Positions 1-9,045 are shown, counted from the first letter of the stretch. The stretch: 44,267 bases of DNA from Prevotella sp. (GCA_018053665.1 JAGPKZ010000009.1:1-44267); one strand, 5' to 3'. Numbers and translations: made by a program. Notes: a model not told the origin generated them from the letters alone.

Positions 1-1497
1 ATGGTTGATGAGGTTCAAGATTGTAATCAAAGTGATTGGTCAATTATAAACACCATAACCGAAACGAAGAAAAATTTATTTATTGTTGGTGATCCTGATC
101 AAGCTATCTACGAATGGCGTGGAGCTATGCCCAAAGTCTTTATTAATTTTCAATCAGATAAAGACATCATTCTTGATGAGAATTATCGTTCTACTCAGAG
201 TATACTCAATGTAGCGAACTCTATAATTGCGAATAATGATAATAGAATAAAAAAAGATTTGTATACTAATCAAAACAAAGAGCAAACAATAATTATTCAC
301 TATCATGGTAAAAACGAAATGGAAGAGGCTGAATGGATATGTTCGCAAATAAAGAGTTTGATAGAACAACACAATGCTTCTTCCTCAGATTTTGCAATTC
401 TTTATAGGGCTTCATATATATCTCGCGCCATTGAACAAAAACTAATGTCAAATCACCTTGAATATGTAATCTATGGTGGAATAAGATTTTTTGAGCGAAA
501 AGAAATTAAAGATGCATTATGTTACCTACGTTTATTAGAAAAAAATGATGATTTATCATTCTTACGAATTGTAAATAGACCATCTCGTAAAATAGGAGAT
601 GTCTACAAAGAAGGACTTAAAGCTATTGCAAAGCAAGAAAATTGTACACTTTACGAAGCAATGAAAAACAATATAGAAGAACCAGAGTTTCATAAAGGTG
701 CTGAATTTGTGAATTTAATTGAAACAGAGAAAGAAAAGGTCTCATCTTTATCAATTTCAGAACTACTTCAAGATATTCTGAAAAAAAGTGGATTAGAGGA
801 ATCGTTAAGATTAGATGGTGATGAAGAAAGACTTGAAAATTTAGGCGAGCTTCAACATTCGATTCTTTATTATGAAAATGTTAATGCAGAAAATGAAATA
901 TCATTGAGTTCTTATCTTCAAGATATTGCATTATATACGAATATGGATTATGATGAAGAGAAAAAAGAATGTGTCAAGTTAATGACTATTCATCAGTCAA
1001 AAGGTCTTGAATTCCCATATGTATTTGTATGTGGCTTAACAGAAGGTGTTATGCCAAGTCATAAAACTATTAGATGCAGAAAGAAAGAAGGTCTTGAAGA
1101 AGAGCGAAGGCTTATGTATGTAGCGGTAACGAGAGCCGAAAAAGCTCTTTTTCTTACAGAGTCAGAAGGATACAATTTCACAACCAATACTGATAAATAC
1201 CCTTCGAGATTCTTATGTGAAATTAAAAAAGACTACTTCGTTACAGAAGGTAAAATGGATGAAGACTTATGGAAAGCTTCAGATGAACTAGTATCAGAAC
1301 TAAATGAAGAATTAGAGCCACCTAAGTATACTTTTTCTGAAAATGAAAAAGTAAAACATGAAATTTTTGGTGAAGGCTTAATTAAATCATTCAACAAAGA
1401 GCATCAATCCTATACTGTTATCTTTGATAATGATAAAGAACGTACTATTATGGCTAAGTTTTTACTACCTGTTGATAATACGCATATAGACGATTAA
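1..1497 (+). CDS. UvrD/PcrA-type superfamily 1A DNA helicase, 3' part
   Basis: This is a 3'-to-5' DNA helicase of the UvrD/Rep/PcrA family, used in repair and in clearing replication blocks. The window opens inside the gene: the first residues already contain motif II (DEVQD), so the Walker A motif and domains 1A/1B upstream are missing, and the ATG at base 1 is probably internal. Visible motifs are motif III (GDPDQAIYEWRG), motif IV region (DENYRST), motif V (TIHQSKGLEF near residue 330) and motif VI (YVAVTRAEKALF near residue 375). The last 40 residues (HEIFGEGLIKSF) resemble the Tudor-like C-terminal tail of PcrA that binds RNA polymerase. The family is clear; which paralogue (UvrD, PcrA or Rep) is not. 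Confidence 0.9.
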   Translation: MVDEVQDCNQSDWSIINTITETKKNLFIVGDPDQAIYEWRGAMPKVFINFQSDKDIILDENYRSTQSILNVANSIIANNDNRIKKDLYTNQNKEQTIIIHYHGKNEMEEAEWICSQIKSLIEQHNASSSDFAILYRASYISRAIEQKLMSNHLEYVIYGGIRFFERKEIKDALCYLRLLEKNDDLSFLRIVNRPSRKIGDVYKEGLKAIAKQENCTLYEAMKNNIEEPEFHKGAEFVNLIETEKEKVSSLSISELLQDILKKSGLEESLRLDGDEERLENLGELQHSILYYENVNAENEISLSSYLQDIALYTNMDYDEEKKECVKLMTIHQSKGLEFPYVFVCGLTEGVMPSHKTIRCRKKEGLEEERRLMYVAVTRAEKALFLTESEGYNFTTNTDKYPSRFLCEIKKDYFVTEGKMDEDLWKASDELVSELNEELEPPKYTFSENEKVKHEIFGEGLIKSFNKEHQSYTVIFDNDKERTIMAKFLLPVDNTHIDD

Positions 1498-1596
1498 GAT
1501 TGTTAACTATTCTGCCCCTTCGTTCAAAAGTTCATATAAAATATGTAAAATTTCTAACAATTGTGATATATAGTTGTTAGTTTCTAATGGCTTTTT

Positions 1597-1643
1597 AAAA
1601 ATATCTAGTATGTTATCTATCAAAACAAATAACATACTAGATA
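1597..1643 (-). terminator. Rho-independent terminator of the small outer-membrane protein gene
   Basis: A perfect 15-bp inverted repeat (1602-1616 with 1629-1643, 12-nt loop) is followed on the minus strand by a T run (A run at 1597-1601 on the plus strand). It lies just beyond the stop of the gene at 1660-2220. It also lies about 100 bp beyond the stop of the helicase on the other strand, but there is no T run in that direction. Confidence 0.75.
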
Positions 1644-1659
1644 CATAAATCTAATTAGT

Positions 1660-2220
1660 TTAGAATTGATATCCTATTGCCCCTGTTGCTTGCATATAGT
1701 CTGGGCTATTTAATCCTGACCAACTTCTATGTTGATATTTATATCCAACTTCTAAAAATATCTTTCCTTTCTTTATAGGGAAGTCTATTCCGAAGCAAGG
1801 CTTACAGAAAAGTCCTAGCTTGTTGTCATTGGCATAGTCTGAACATGAAATAAAAGCAGAATAGCCAAGATCGGCAGAGACATATGGTGACACACCATTA
1901 CTCGTAAAATTGTATTTTATATTAGCAAATATTGGAATATATGCAGAAGACTCACGATAATCGTCATCATATTTATTTAATATTATGTTAACACCTCCAT
2001 CTTCATAAAGTAAGTCGCAGTATGATATTCCAACTCCTACACCTAAACGTAACTTTTCATTCATTCTGATACCAGCTAAAAATTCAACTCCAAAAGAGTT
2101 GTTCTTATCATCAGTTATACCAGCATCGTAGGTTAGCTTTAACTGTGGCTCAAATTTAGTTTGTGCACTTATCTTACTAGTTGTAATTATTAGTGCTAAA
2201 ATTAATAATACTTTCTTCAT
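1660..2220 (-). CDS. Small outer-membrane beta-barrel protein (PorT/OmpW-like size)
   Basis: A 186-residue secreted protein. It starts with a signal peptide (MKKVLLILALIITTSKISAQ, cleavage after AQ) and continues as alternating amphipathic segments ending in an aromatic residue (GAIGYQF), which is the usual C-terminal signature of outer-membrane barrels. The segments LRLGVGVGIS, ANIKYNF, PYVSADLGYS and FLEVGYKYQHRS look like membrane strands, suggesting about eight. It is monocistronic: the helicase converges on it from the left and a tRNA gene lies upstream. No specific ligand or function can be read from the sequence, and no clear TAnnTTTG promoter is visible directly upstream. Confidence 0.75.
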   Translation of the reverse strand: MKKVLLILALIITTSKISAQTKFEPQLKLTYDAGITDDKNNSFGVEFLAGIRMNEKLRLGVGVGISYCDLLYEDGGVNIILNKYDDDYRESSAYIPIFANIKYNFTSNGVSPYVSADLGYSAFISCSDYANDNKLGLFCKPCFGIDFPIKKGKIFLEVGYKYQHRSWSGLNSPDYMQATGAIGYQF

Positions 2221-2420
2221 AGTTTACTTATTATATTTGTTTATATATATTATTCGATATTATCTTATTTAAAAATTTACCCGTAATACAATAAAGTAGC
2301 TGTTAAACAAATTTCTAGTTATCAGATTTGAGCAATGAAATATTAGTGGTATTTGCTTAATTAGCCCTTTTCTGTTGACGTATTTGTGCACCAATAGTGC
2401 TGTTTTATCATGTTACAAAC

Positions 2421-2449
2421 AAAAAAGGGACATATAAATGTCCCTTTTT
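2421..2449 (-). terminator. Terminator downstream of tRNA-Arg
   Basis: A 7-bp stem (GGGACAT / ATGTCCC, 2427-2444) with a 4-nt loop has an A run on its left and a T run on its right, so it could act in both directions. On the minus strand it directly follows the tRNA. Confidence 0.75.
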
Positions 2450-2460
2450 GTGATTCTAAG

Positions 2461-2535
2461 TGATTCCGCTGGGATTCGAACCCAGGACCCACAGCTTAGA
2501 AGGCTGTTGCTCTAATCCAACTGAGCTACGGAACC
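2461..2535 (-). tRNA. tRNA-Arg (anticodon TCT)
   Basis: Read on the minus strand, a full cloverleaf can be drawn. The acceptor stem is GGTTCCG/CGGAATC (with one G-U pair), the D arm is GCTC...GAGC, the anticodon stem is ACAGC/GCTGT around the loop CTTCTAA, and the T arm is CTGGG TTCGAAT CCCAG. The anticodon TCT reads AGA codons. CCA is not encoded (the bases after the discriminator A read CTT). A terminator hairpin follows. Confidence 0.95.
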
Positions 2536-2605
2536 ATTGATCTTTAAATCGGGTGCAAAAGTAATCTTTTCTTCCGATATATGCAAATTTTATCAAAACT
2601 TTTTC

Positions 2606-2613
2606 TAACTTTG
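2606..2613 (+). promoter_or_regulatory. Bacteroidota -7 promoter element (TAACTTTG)
   Basis: Exact match to TAnnTTTG about 30 bp before the start of the GYF-domain gene, placing transcription start near 2619. The divergent tRNA-Arg gene starts at 2535, so this is the natural promoter for the plus-strand operon. Confidence 0.6.
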
Positions 2614-2642
2614 CATGCATATTTCAAAATTAATTAGGCTAT

Positions 2643-3512
2643 ATGAATTATTTTATTATCGAAAATGGACTACAGGTAGGACCTTTTAGTGCCGAACTTC
2701 TTGTAAAGAATAAAAATATAACAGCTGAAACACTCGTTTGGGCTGACGGTTTTGCAGACTGGACACCAGCATGGCAGGTTGAGGAACTACGCATAATGCT
2801 TCAGGCTAATACACAAGTACAACAGACTCCACCTCCTGTTCCTCCACATCTTAATAATACAAATAATCAGGAGACTGAACCAAAAGAAAAAAAACCTATT
2901 GGTAAAATTGTAGCTATTGTAGCAATCGCTATCATTATTATATTGGCAATAGCAAATCCTAGTAAGGATAGCCATAAGGACGCTATTAAAAAGGAACTTA
3001 CTGAGGCTATTGATAAAATTAATGAAAAGGAAAACGGTGGAGATGATTTGCTGTCAATGGGATTGCATGTTATCACAAAGATGTTATCAGACGATACTGT
3101 TGATTCTACACTTGACAACATGCTTAATTACCACAACTACATTATTTATTCTATAAGCGACGTTAAGTTTGATGGTCGCGAGCATAATGTTTCTTATGGT
3201 TTCTTGGGACATGTATATACTGTAAACGCTGATGATATCGTGAAATGTTATGAGAGTAAAAGAAATAGCTCTTCTGATGAGGAAATAAACAACGATACTG
3301 AAGACAACAAAAGCGATGCAGTAGAAGATAATTCAAAAGATAAAAAAGATAAATCTGATGACGCTTTGGAAAAAGCAGCTGATAAAATTGTAGACAAGGT
3401 AAGCAAAAAAGTTCAGGATAAAGTAGACGAGAAACTTAGCGAAAAACTTAATGAGGCTGCTGATAGTACTGGTGGCATTATTGACAAGATTTGCAAGATT
3501 CTAGGTCTATAA
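2643..3512 (+). CDS. GYF_2-domain membrane protein with charged C-terminal tail
   Basis: A 289-residue protein. Residues 1-55 match the GYF_2 pattern (YFIIENGLQVGPFS... VWADGFADWTPA), a small domain that in its families binds proline-rich peptides. A proline-rich linker follows (QQTPPPVPPH, about 60-70), then one membrane span (about 88-103). Residues 105-200 form an uncharacterised region. The tail (about 210-275) is a highly charged Lys/Asp/Glu stretch, likely helical or coiled, ending in a short hydrophobic segment. The linker could be a self-ligand of the GYF domain, which is inference. It lies 25 bp before mtaB and is probably co-transcribed with it. Substrate and role are unknown. Confidence 0.7.
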   Translation: MNYFIIENGLQVGPFSAELLVKNKNITAETLVWADGFADWTPAWQVEELRIMLQANTQVQQTPPPVPPHLNNTNNQETEPKEKKPIGKIVAIVAIAIIIILAIANPSKDSHKDAIKKELTEAIDKINEKENGGDDLLSMGLHVITKMLSDDTVDSTLDNMLNYHNYIIYSISDVKFDGREHNVSYGFLGHVYTVNADDIVKCYESKRNSSSDEEINNDTEDNKSDAVEDNSKDKKDKSDDALEKAADKIVDKVSKKVQDKVDEKLSEKLNEAADSTGGIIDKICKILGL

Positions 3513-3537
3513 TTAATTAAAGATTCAATAAACATAT

Positions 3538-4878
3538 ATGATAGATAGTTCAGCTTTTCAAGGTAAGAAAGCAGCTTATTATACATTAGGATGTAAACTT
3601 AATTTCTCAGAAACATCCACTTTCGGAAAGATGCTTTCCGAAATGGGTGTTGTAACTGCCGTAAAAGGTGAGAAGGCTGATATTTGCATCATAAACACAT
3701 GTTCTGTTACAGAAGTGGCAGACCATAAATGCAGACAGGCTATACACAGAATGGTACGTGAAAATCCAGGTTCTTTTATTGTCGTTACTGGTTGCTATGC
3801 ACAGCTTGAAGCTGAAACAGTAAGCAAGATTGATGGGGTAGACCTCGTACTTGGTTCCAATGAAAAGGCTAACCTTATTCAATATCTAAGTAATGCCTTT
3901 ACAGAAGGTACTGATAAAGAATCATTGCATCAATTTCATTCTGTTAAGACTAAGGATATCAAGACTTTTCAGTCTTCTTGTTCAAGAGGAAATAGAACAA
4001 GATATTTCCTTAAAGTTCAAGACGGATGTAACTATTTCTGCACATATTGCACGATACCTTACGCACGTGGTTTCTCTAGAAATCCATCTATAGCTTCACT
4101 CGTAGAGCAGGCTGAACAAGCTGCTGCAGAAGGTGGCAAAGAGATTGTTCTAACAGGTGTAAACATCGGTGACTTCGGCGAAACAACTCACGAGAAATTT
4201 ATAGATTTGGTGAAGGCTCTTGACAATGTTAAGGGAATAGAACGATTCAGAATTAGTAGTTTGGAACCAGATTTATTGGAAGACGAACTGATAGATTATT
4301 GTTCACATAGCCGTGCCTTCATGCCTCACTTTCACATTCCATTGCAAAGTGGTAGTGATGAAGTGTTGAAGTTGATGCACAGACGATATGACAGTGCTTT
4401 ATTCGCACATAAGATAAATCTTATAAAGGAAAAAATGCCAGACGCCTTCATTGGTGTTGACGTTATGGTGGGATGTCGTGGTGAGGAACCTGAATATTTC
4501 CAAGCATGTTACAACTTCTTGAAATCACTACCTGTAACACAGTTGCACGTATTCCCATATAGTGAGCGCCCAGGAACTAGCGCCCTCTCAATACCGTATA
4601 TTGTTGAAGAGAAGGAAAAGAAAAGGCGTTCAAAGAGACTGCTTGAACTTAGTGACCAAAAGACACATGACTTCTATGCCAAATATATAGGTAGGGAAAT
4701 GGATGTGCTTTTTGAGAAAGCCCCACAAGGAAAAGCAATGCACGGATTTACCGATAATTATGTTCGTGTAGAGCTACCGGCTGCAAGCGCATGTATTGAG
4801 TATGACAATGAGATTATCCATGTAAAATTGGGTGATTTCAATCATGACGGATCAGCACTTAAAGCGGAAATAATTTAA
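3538..4878 (+). CDS. mtaB: tRNA (N6-L-threonylcarbamoyladenosine(37)-C2)-methylthiotransferase MtaB
   Basis: A radical-SAM methylthiotransferase that converts t6A37 to ms2t6A37 in tRNAs reading ANN codons. At 446 residues it has the family's usual length. The N-terminal UPF0004 domain carries the three cluster-binding cysteines in the contexts LGCKLNFSE, INTCSVTE and VTGCYAQ. The radical-SAM core has the CxxxCxxC motif (DGCNYFCTYCTIPYARG, about residues 161-177). A C-terminal TRAM-like region follows (HGFTDNYVRVELPA). The order GYF protein, mtaB, glycosyltransferase on one strand with 25-bp and 5-bp gaps suggests one transcript. Distinction from MiaB and RimO rests on overall sequence feel rather than a single residue. 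Confidence 0.92.
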   Translation: MIDSSAFQGKKAAYYTLGCKLNFSETSTFGKMLSEMGVVTAVKGEKADICIINTCSVTEVADHKCRQAIHRMVRENPGSFIVVTGCYAQLEAETVSKIDGVDLVLGSNEKANLIQYLSNAFTEGTDKESLHQFHSVKTKDIKTFQSSCSRGNRTRYFLKVQDGCNYFCTYCTIPYARGFSRNPSIASLVEQAEQAAAEGGKEIVLTGVNIGDFGETTHEKFIDLVKALDNVKGIERFRISSLEPDLLEDELIDYCSHSRAFMPHFHIPLQSGSDEVLKLMHRRYDSALFAHKINLIKEKMPDAFIGVDVMVGCRGEEPEYFQACYNFLKSLPVTQLHVFPYSERPGTSALSIPYIVEEKEKKRRSKRLLELSDQKTHDFYAKYIGREMDVLFEKAPQGKAMHGFTDNYVRVELPAASACIEYDNEIIHVKLGDFNHDGSALKAEII

Positions 4879-4883
4879 GATAT

Positions 4884-5909
4884 ATGAGACTTTCAATAGT
4901 AATACTGAATTGGAACGGCAGTAGTATGATGAAGAAATATCTGCCAACGGTGATTAAGCATTCTGAAAAGGACGCAAAAGTTATCGTTGCAGATAATGCG
5001 TCATCTGACGATTCAATTGAAATGCTAAAAAAGGACTTTCCTGAGGTTGACATTATAACACTTGACAAGAACTATGGATTTGCTGAAGGTTATAATCAGG
5101 CTTTAAAACAAGTTGATAGCGAATATTATCTGCTATTGAATTCTGATGTGGAAGTTACTGAAAATTGGCTGACACCACTATTGAAATATATGGATCAACA
5201 TCAAGATGTAGCAGCATGTCAACCTAAACTTTTATCTATATTCGATAAAAACTCGTTTGAATACGCTGGTGCTTCAGGTGGCTATATTGACAAATTGGGA
5301 TATCCTTATTGTCGTGGGCGTGTATTCGAGACTGTAGAAAAAGACAATGGACAATATGATGATGTTGCTGAAATTTCATGGGCAACAGGTGCTTGCTTGA
5401 TGATTCGCTCAAAAGACTATTGGAATGTTGGAGCGTTAGACGGTCGTTTTTTTGCACATAACGAAGAAATAGACTTATGTTGGAGACTTCGCTTATACGG
5501 TCATAAAATAGTATGCATTCCTGAAAGTAAGGTTTATCATGTTGGCGGTGGTACATTGCCGAAGAGCAATCCAATGAAAACTTATCTTAACTTTCGCAAC
5601 AACCTTACAATGCTATATAAGAATCTTCCAGAAAAAGAATTGAAGTATGTTATGCGTTGGAGGTGGATATTAGACTATACAGCAGCATTGGAAACCCTAA
5701 TTGTTAGCAAAAATGTTGGCGACTTTAAAGCTATATATAAAGCTCGTAAAGCTTTTAAGAAATGGCGAAATGACTTCAAACATGACCGTGAAGTTATTCA
5801 GAAGAATAGGGTAGACAATGGTAAAAATGACAGAATGAATATCTCCCTGCTATGGCAATATTATGTTCATAACAGAAAGACATTCAATGATATTATTAAC
5901 CACGCTTGA
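4884..5909 (+). CDS. Family 2 glycosyltransferase (rhamnosyltransferase-like)
   Basis: A GT-A fold glycosyltransferase of family GT2, 341 residues, with no signal or span, so cytosolic or membrane-associated. It shows the opening strand LSIVILNWNG, the nucleotide-sugar site ADNASSDDS (about 33-41), the metal-binding region LLNSDVEV (about 91-98) and ATGACLMIRS followed by HNEEIDLCWR, the typical acceptor/catalytic block of WbbL-like enzymes. The probable role is adding a sugar to lipid-linked O-antigen or a similar surface glycan; donor and acceptor cannot be read. It starts 5 bp after mtaB, and its last 14 bp overlap the convergent DUF4861 gene. Confidence 0.88.
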   Translation: MRLSIVILNWNGSSMMKKYLPTVIKHSEKDAKVIVADNASSDDSIEMLKKDFPEVDIITLDKNYGFAEGYNQALKQVDSEYYLLLNSDVEVTENWLTPLLKYMDQHQDVAACQPKLLSIFDKNSFEYAGASGGYIDKLGYPYCRGRVFETVEKDNGQYDDVAEISWATGACLMIRSKDYWNVGALDGRFFAHNEEIDLCWRLRLYGHKIVCIPESKVYHVGGGTLPKSNPMKTYLNFRNNLTMLYKNLPEKELKYVMRWRWILDYTAALETLIVSKNVGDFKAIYKARKAFKKWRNDFKHDREVIQKNRVDNGKNDRMNISLLWQYYVHNRKTFNDIINHA

Positions 5910-7125
5910 TTTTAATAATCGGGCGTAGGTTAATATTTTTCTTCCATTCCTTAAGATATTCAAACCATGATTTTGAGTTGTGATATCCAAAAGACTCATC
6001 AGCACTTGAATATGTAAGTCTATAATTAAGCTTTCCATCAACCATACGGATTACGAAACCATAATTATCTTTATCAGTAGGCAATTCCTTTACACGATAA
6101 TTCTGTGGAATATATATTCCCATTCCTACAGTTTCACGCTTCCAATTAATTGTATCGTTTCCTGCAGGCCAATCTGTTCCCCATAGTCCACGCAGACCAT
6201 TGTGATCTGTATACTCCAAAGAGTTCTTCATGTTTATCAATCCGGTAGAGAACTCCATGTTTTTAGAATCACGGTTGGTCCAAGCCTCCACATCAATATC
6301 ACGATGATTTGCATACAATGTATATCTTTCTGTTAATGATATACGTGGTTGTCCTTCCTTATATCTCCATCCATTATCAGTAAGTTCAACGATTGTGCGA
6401 ACTGGTCCATAACAAACAACACGTTGTCCTCTAGACTTAACGTCACTTATCATCGTAGAAGCATTGCCATTCCAACCACGAAGCGCGCCCAATCCGAAAG
6501 TGTCTCCAACCCAAAGTACGTCATCACCATAACCATTCTGCTTTTGTTCCTTTGTAGTATAGAACTGTGTATCCTTTAGTTCGAGTCCCTTGTGGAACTT
6601 ACCATACAAATCCAAAGTCTGTCGCTCGTCAAAATAAAATCTCATACAGATGAGTTCGTTCTCAAAAGCTACACCATGATGATGAAGCAGATGATATTGA
6701 TCTTTCATTTCATCAGTAGCAGCAATCTGTGATAAATACAAATCATGCTTATTTTTGTCTTTAATTTTTGGATTTCTCAATAGCAGTTCTGCAAAAGTTA
6801 GATTCTTATATTGCTTCTGATCCGACTTATTGTCCAGCATTATCTTGAACGTTTTTTTACCTTTAGCCTTAATATCAGTCATAAAGCATAACTCATCCTT
6901 ATTGCCGTCACCGTCAAGATCATCTACCTGTGAAGGAATTTCTATCCCATTACAAATTACGATAGAAGACGTTGTCAAAGGGTAATTTTTTAGACTGATA
7001 ACGACAGGAGCGTCACTCATCTCAATGTTATACGGATTAGTGACATCAACACTCAAAGAAGTTTGAGCCACACAACTATTTGCGGCGATAAATAGCGCAA
7101 ATGCGATAAAACTTGTTTTAATCAT
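5896..7125 (-). CDS. Secreted DUF4861 family protein
   Basis: A 409-residue exported protein with a signal peptide (cleavage likely after NSCVAQ, about residue 21). It resembles DUF4861, a family found near polysaccharide-degradation genes in Bacteroidota, with predominantly beta structure. Recognisable parts are a starting beta-sandwich (VTNPYNIEMSDAPVVI), DLDGDGNKDELCF (which could bind calcium), HHHGVAFENELICMRFYFD and GLRGLWGTDWPAGNDT. No established catalytic residues are known to me. It is monocistronic with its own promoter and runs convergently into the glycosyltransferase, overlapping it by 14 bp. Polysaccharide processing is inference from the family's usual neighbourhood. Confidence 0.72.
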   Translation of the reverse strand: MIKTSFIAFALFIAANSCVAQTSLSVDVTNPYNIEMSDAPVVISLKNYPLTTSSIVICNGIEIPSQVDDLDGDGNKDELCFMTDIKAKGKKTFKIMLDNKSDQKQYKNLTFAELLLRNPKIKDKNKHDLYLSQIAATDEMKDQYHLLHHHGVAFENELICMRFYFDERQTLDLYGKFHKGLELKDTQFYTTKEQKQNGYGDDVLWVGDTFGLGALRGWNGNASTMISDVKSRGQRVVCYGPVRTIVELTDNGWRYKEGQPRISLTERYTLYANHRDIDVEAWTNRDSKNMEFSTGLINMKNSLEYTDHNGLRGLWGTDWPAGNDTINWKRETVGMGIYIPQNYRVKELPTDKDNYGFVIRMVDGKLNYRLTYSSADESFGYHNSKSWFEYLKEWKKNINLRPIIKIKRG

Positions 7126-7149
7126 TGTTTATATTTCAGTTTGTTAATG

Positions 7150-7157
7150 CAAATATA
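7150..7157 (-). promoter_or_regulatory. -7 promoter element of the DUF4861 gene (TATATTTG)
   Basis: Minus-strand TAnnTTTG match, predicting transcription start near 7144 and a leader of about 19 nt before the ATG at 7125. Confidence 0.55.
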
Positions 7158-7292
7158 ATTATAAATGTTCGGCTGAATAAATATTTTTTATTTTCATTTG
7201 AGTTTTTTACCAATTTTGAGTTAAAAGTGTTATATTTGACCTAAAAATTTAATTTTTTTAGCAAAACACTTGCATTAAAAAATATTTTTTAG

Positions 7293-7300
7293 TACTTTTG
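7293..7300 (+). promoter_or_regulatory. -7 promoter element of the GldB-like gene (TACTTTTG)
   Basis: TAnnTTTG match with TTG about 20 bp upstream (7270-7272). Transcription would start near 7306, upstream of the TTG start codon at 7331 and its AAGGGAG ribosome-binding site. Confidence 0.6.
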
Positions 7301-7330
7301 CGTTGTTGAATTTTAAGGGAGACTATTCGT

Positions 7331-8134
7331 TTGAAGAAGATTTATTACATATTATTTGCTGTAATGGTACTCTGTATGGCTTGTGAATTAAAACTAAAGC
7401 CAAACAGTGATATGGAGAGTCACGTTGAGATATTGCGCTATGATCGTATTGAGAGCAGATATCTTACAACGGGTGACTTTTCTGCTCTTCAAGAAATGAA
7501 TACTGAATACCCGACAGAAACTAGAACCTTGGTTGAAAACGTATTGAAACTCGGAGCTGTTTACGAGCCAGATATCAACAGTCGTTTTCTTAATTTCTAT
7601 CAAGATACAACTCTACAAACACTTATTACAGATGCCGAAATACAATACGCAAGTATAGATGACATTAACAAAAAACTATCTTCTGCATTCGGAAAGGCAC
7701 AAAAAGAGTTATCTCGTTTTAAGATGCCCAAAGTTTATGCACAGATAGGTGCTCTTGACCAAAGTATTATTGTAGGAGATAAGACTATCGGTATTTGCCT
7801 AGATAAATATTTAGGTGAGGATTATCCTTTATATACAAAATATTATTCAAAGAATCAATGCAAGACAATGTCAAGGGAATATATTGTTCCTGATTGTCTA
7901 AGTTTTTATCTTTTAAGTATTTATCAGATGCCCAACTTCGACCAACGCAGTCAACAAGAAAAAGATTTGCACATGGGAAAGGTTATGTATGCTGTTAATA
8001 AGATTATGGGATATAAAGTGTTTACTACTAAATTTATTGATGCTGTTGATAACTATATGAATGACAACAAAGACGTTACTCTTGACAAATTGCTTAAAAG
8101 TGACGACTATAAATGTTTTAGTCAGTATTGCTAG
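7331..8134 (+). CDS. gldB: GldB-like gliding-motility-type lipoprotein
   Basis: A 267-residue lipoprotein. The signal ends in a lipobox (VLCMAC, Cys at about residue 18). The body matches the GldB pattern: DRIESRYLTTGDF near the N-terminus, the central YAQIGALDQSI, and the strongly conserved IGICLDKYLGEDYPLY (about 155-170), reminiscent of metallopeptidase-like folds without clear metal ligands. GldB is essential for gliding in Flavobacterium, but homologues also occur in non-gliding Bacteroidales, where the role is unknown. The start is TTG at 7331, chosen because it gives an intact signal peptide and has AAGGGAG upstream. The last 17 bp overlap the convergent lysozyme gene. Confidence 0.72.
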   Translation: MKKIYYILFAVMVLCMACELKLKPNSDMESHVEILRYDRIESRYLTTGDFSALQEMNTEYPTETRTLVENVLKLGAVYEPDINSRFLNFYQDTTLQTLITDAEIQYASIDDINKKLSSAFGKAQKELSRFKMPKVYAQIGALDQSIIVGDKTIGICLDKYLGEDYPLYTKYYSKNQCKTMSREYIVPDCLSFYLLSIYQMPNFDQRSQQEKDLHMGKVMYAVNKIMGYKVFTTKFIDAVDNYMNDNKDVTLDKLLKSDDYKCFSQYC

Positions 8135-8903
8135 TTAACTTTAAGTCATCAATGTTTGCATTTGGTGATAATTTGTCTAAATCAACCCAATTCCAAATCC
8201 CTGGAATATGTCCTTTTTTACTGAATTGCCACATATCGTATACTGGTTTGCCTGGCAATAATGGTGTACCTGTATAGTTAGCAATGAACAAGATATAATT
8301 ATCAAACTCCGGTGAAAGATAATCTTTAAAATATGATTCACTGCAATATATTATTGGAGCCTTACCATATTCTTCTTTGCATGCAACAATGAAGTCGCTT
8401 AATTCTGTCTGTATTTTTTCTCTGCTCCAGCCTAGAGTTCCATCGTCTTCTACATCTACTATAGGTAAAAGGTCTTGTTGCTCCTTATCAACAACATCAT
8501 TGAAGTGATTAAACTGTCTTCTGCCAGTAAAATTCTTAGAAAGGAAATGGTAAGAACCAATTAAAAAACCATGTTTCTTGGCTTCAGAAACATTACGCTT
8601 ATAACATGGATCCTCATTGTATAATCCCTCAGTAGCTTTTATGTATATGAACTTTATATGGTGGTTTTTAGAAAGAATATCCCAATGTATTTTTCCCTGA
8701 TGCTTAGAAATGTCAACTCCATCATAGCCTCCTGAAAATGGTGCATCTAAATCATTATATGGCCAATTCTCATCATATTTGACAGTGTTAAGCATCTGCC
8801 ATGGCATATAATACCATAGTAGAAACAATATAGTGCCTGACAAAATAACCCATTTCATGGAGCTGTTTCCACTTTTGTTTTTCTTCTTTCTCTTATTAAC
8901 CAT
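8118..8903 (-). CDS. Membrane-anchored GH25 lysozyme-like muramidase
   Basis: A glycoside hydrolase family 25 protein (N-acetylmuramidase that cuts peptidoglycan). From the ATG at 8903 it is 261 residues: a basic start (NKRKKKNKSG), one membrane span (about 17-33), then the GH25 barrel. Active-site motifs are GVDISKHQG, IYIKATEG, the acidic strand VDVEDDGT and MWQFSKKG. An open frame extends upstream to 8993, but a promoter element at 8926-8933 lies inside that extension, so 8903 is the likely start. The anchor suggests action on the periplasmic side of the inner membrane. It is convergent with, and overlaps by 17 bp, the GldB-like gene. Confidence 0.88.
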   Translation of the reverse strand: MVNKRKKKNKSGNSSMKWVILSGTILFLLWYYMPWQMLNTVKYDENWPYNDLDAPFSGGYDGVDISKHQGKIHWDILSKNHHIKFIYIKATEGLYNEDPCYKRNVSEAKKHGFLIGSYHFLSKNFTGRRQFNHFNDVVDKEQQDLLPIVDVEDDGTLGWSREKIQTELSDFIVACKEEYGKAPIIYCSESYFKDYLSPEFDNYILFIANYTGTPLLPGKPVYDMWQFSKKGHIPGIWNWVDLDKLSPNANIDDLKLTSNTD

Positions 8904-8925
8904 TACTTGTGAAAATAATATATTG

Positions 8926-8933
8926 CAAAGGTA
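8926..8933 (-). promoter_or_regulatory. -7 promoter element of the membrane GH25 gene (TACCTTTG)
   Basis: Minus-strand TAnnTTTG match. Predicted transcription start is near 8920, about 17 nt before the ATG at 8903. It decides the start codon of the gene. Confidence 0.6.
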
Positions 8934-9037
8934 CAGAAAGTTTGAATCACCAACAAATATCATGAGTATGATTTGAGACAAAATATGCAACATTCAATTT
9001 GATATTCTTTTTTCTTGGGAAAGATGAAAAGTTTGCT

Positions 9038-9045
9038 TATCTTTG
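9038..9045 (+). promoter_or_regulatory. -7 promoter element of the flippase gene (TATCTTTG)
   Basis: TAnnTTTG match ending only 6 bp before the ATG at 9052. The predicted transcription start (about 9050-9053) therefore falls on or beside the start codon, implying a leaderless or nearly leaderless message. Confidence 0.6.

Noticed and set aside
8904..8993. 30-residue N-terminal extension of the membrane GH25 protein
   Set aside because: A consensus promoter element (8926-8933) lies within it, so it is not expected to be transcribed.
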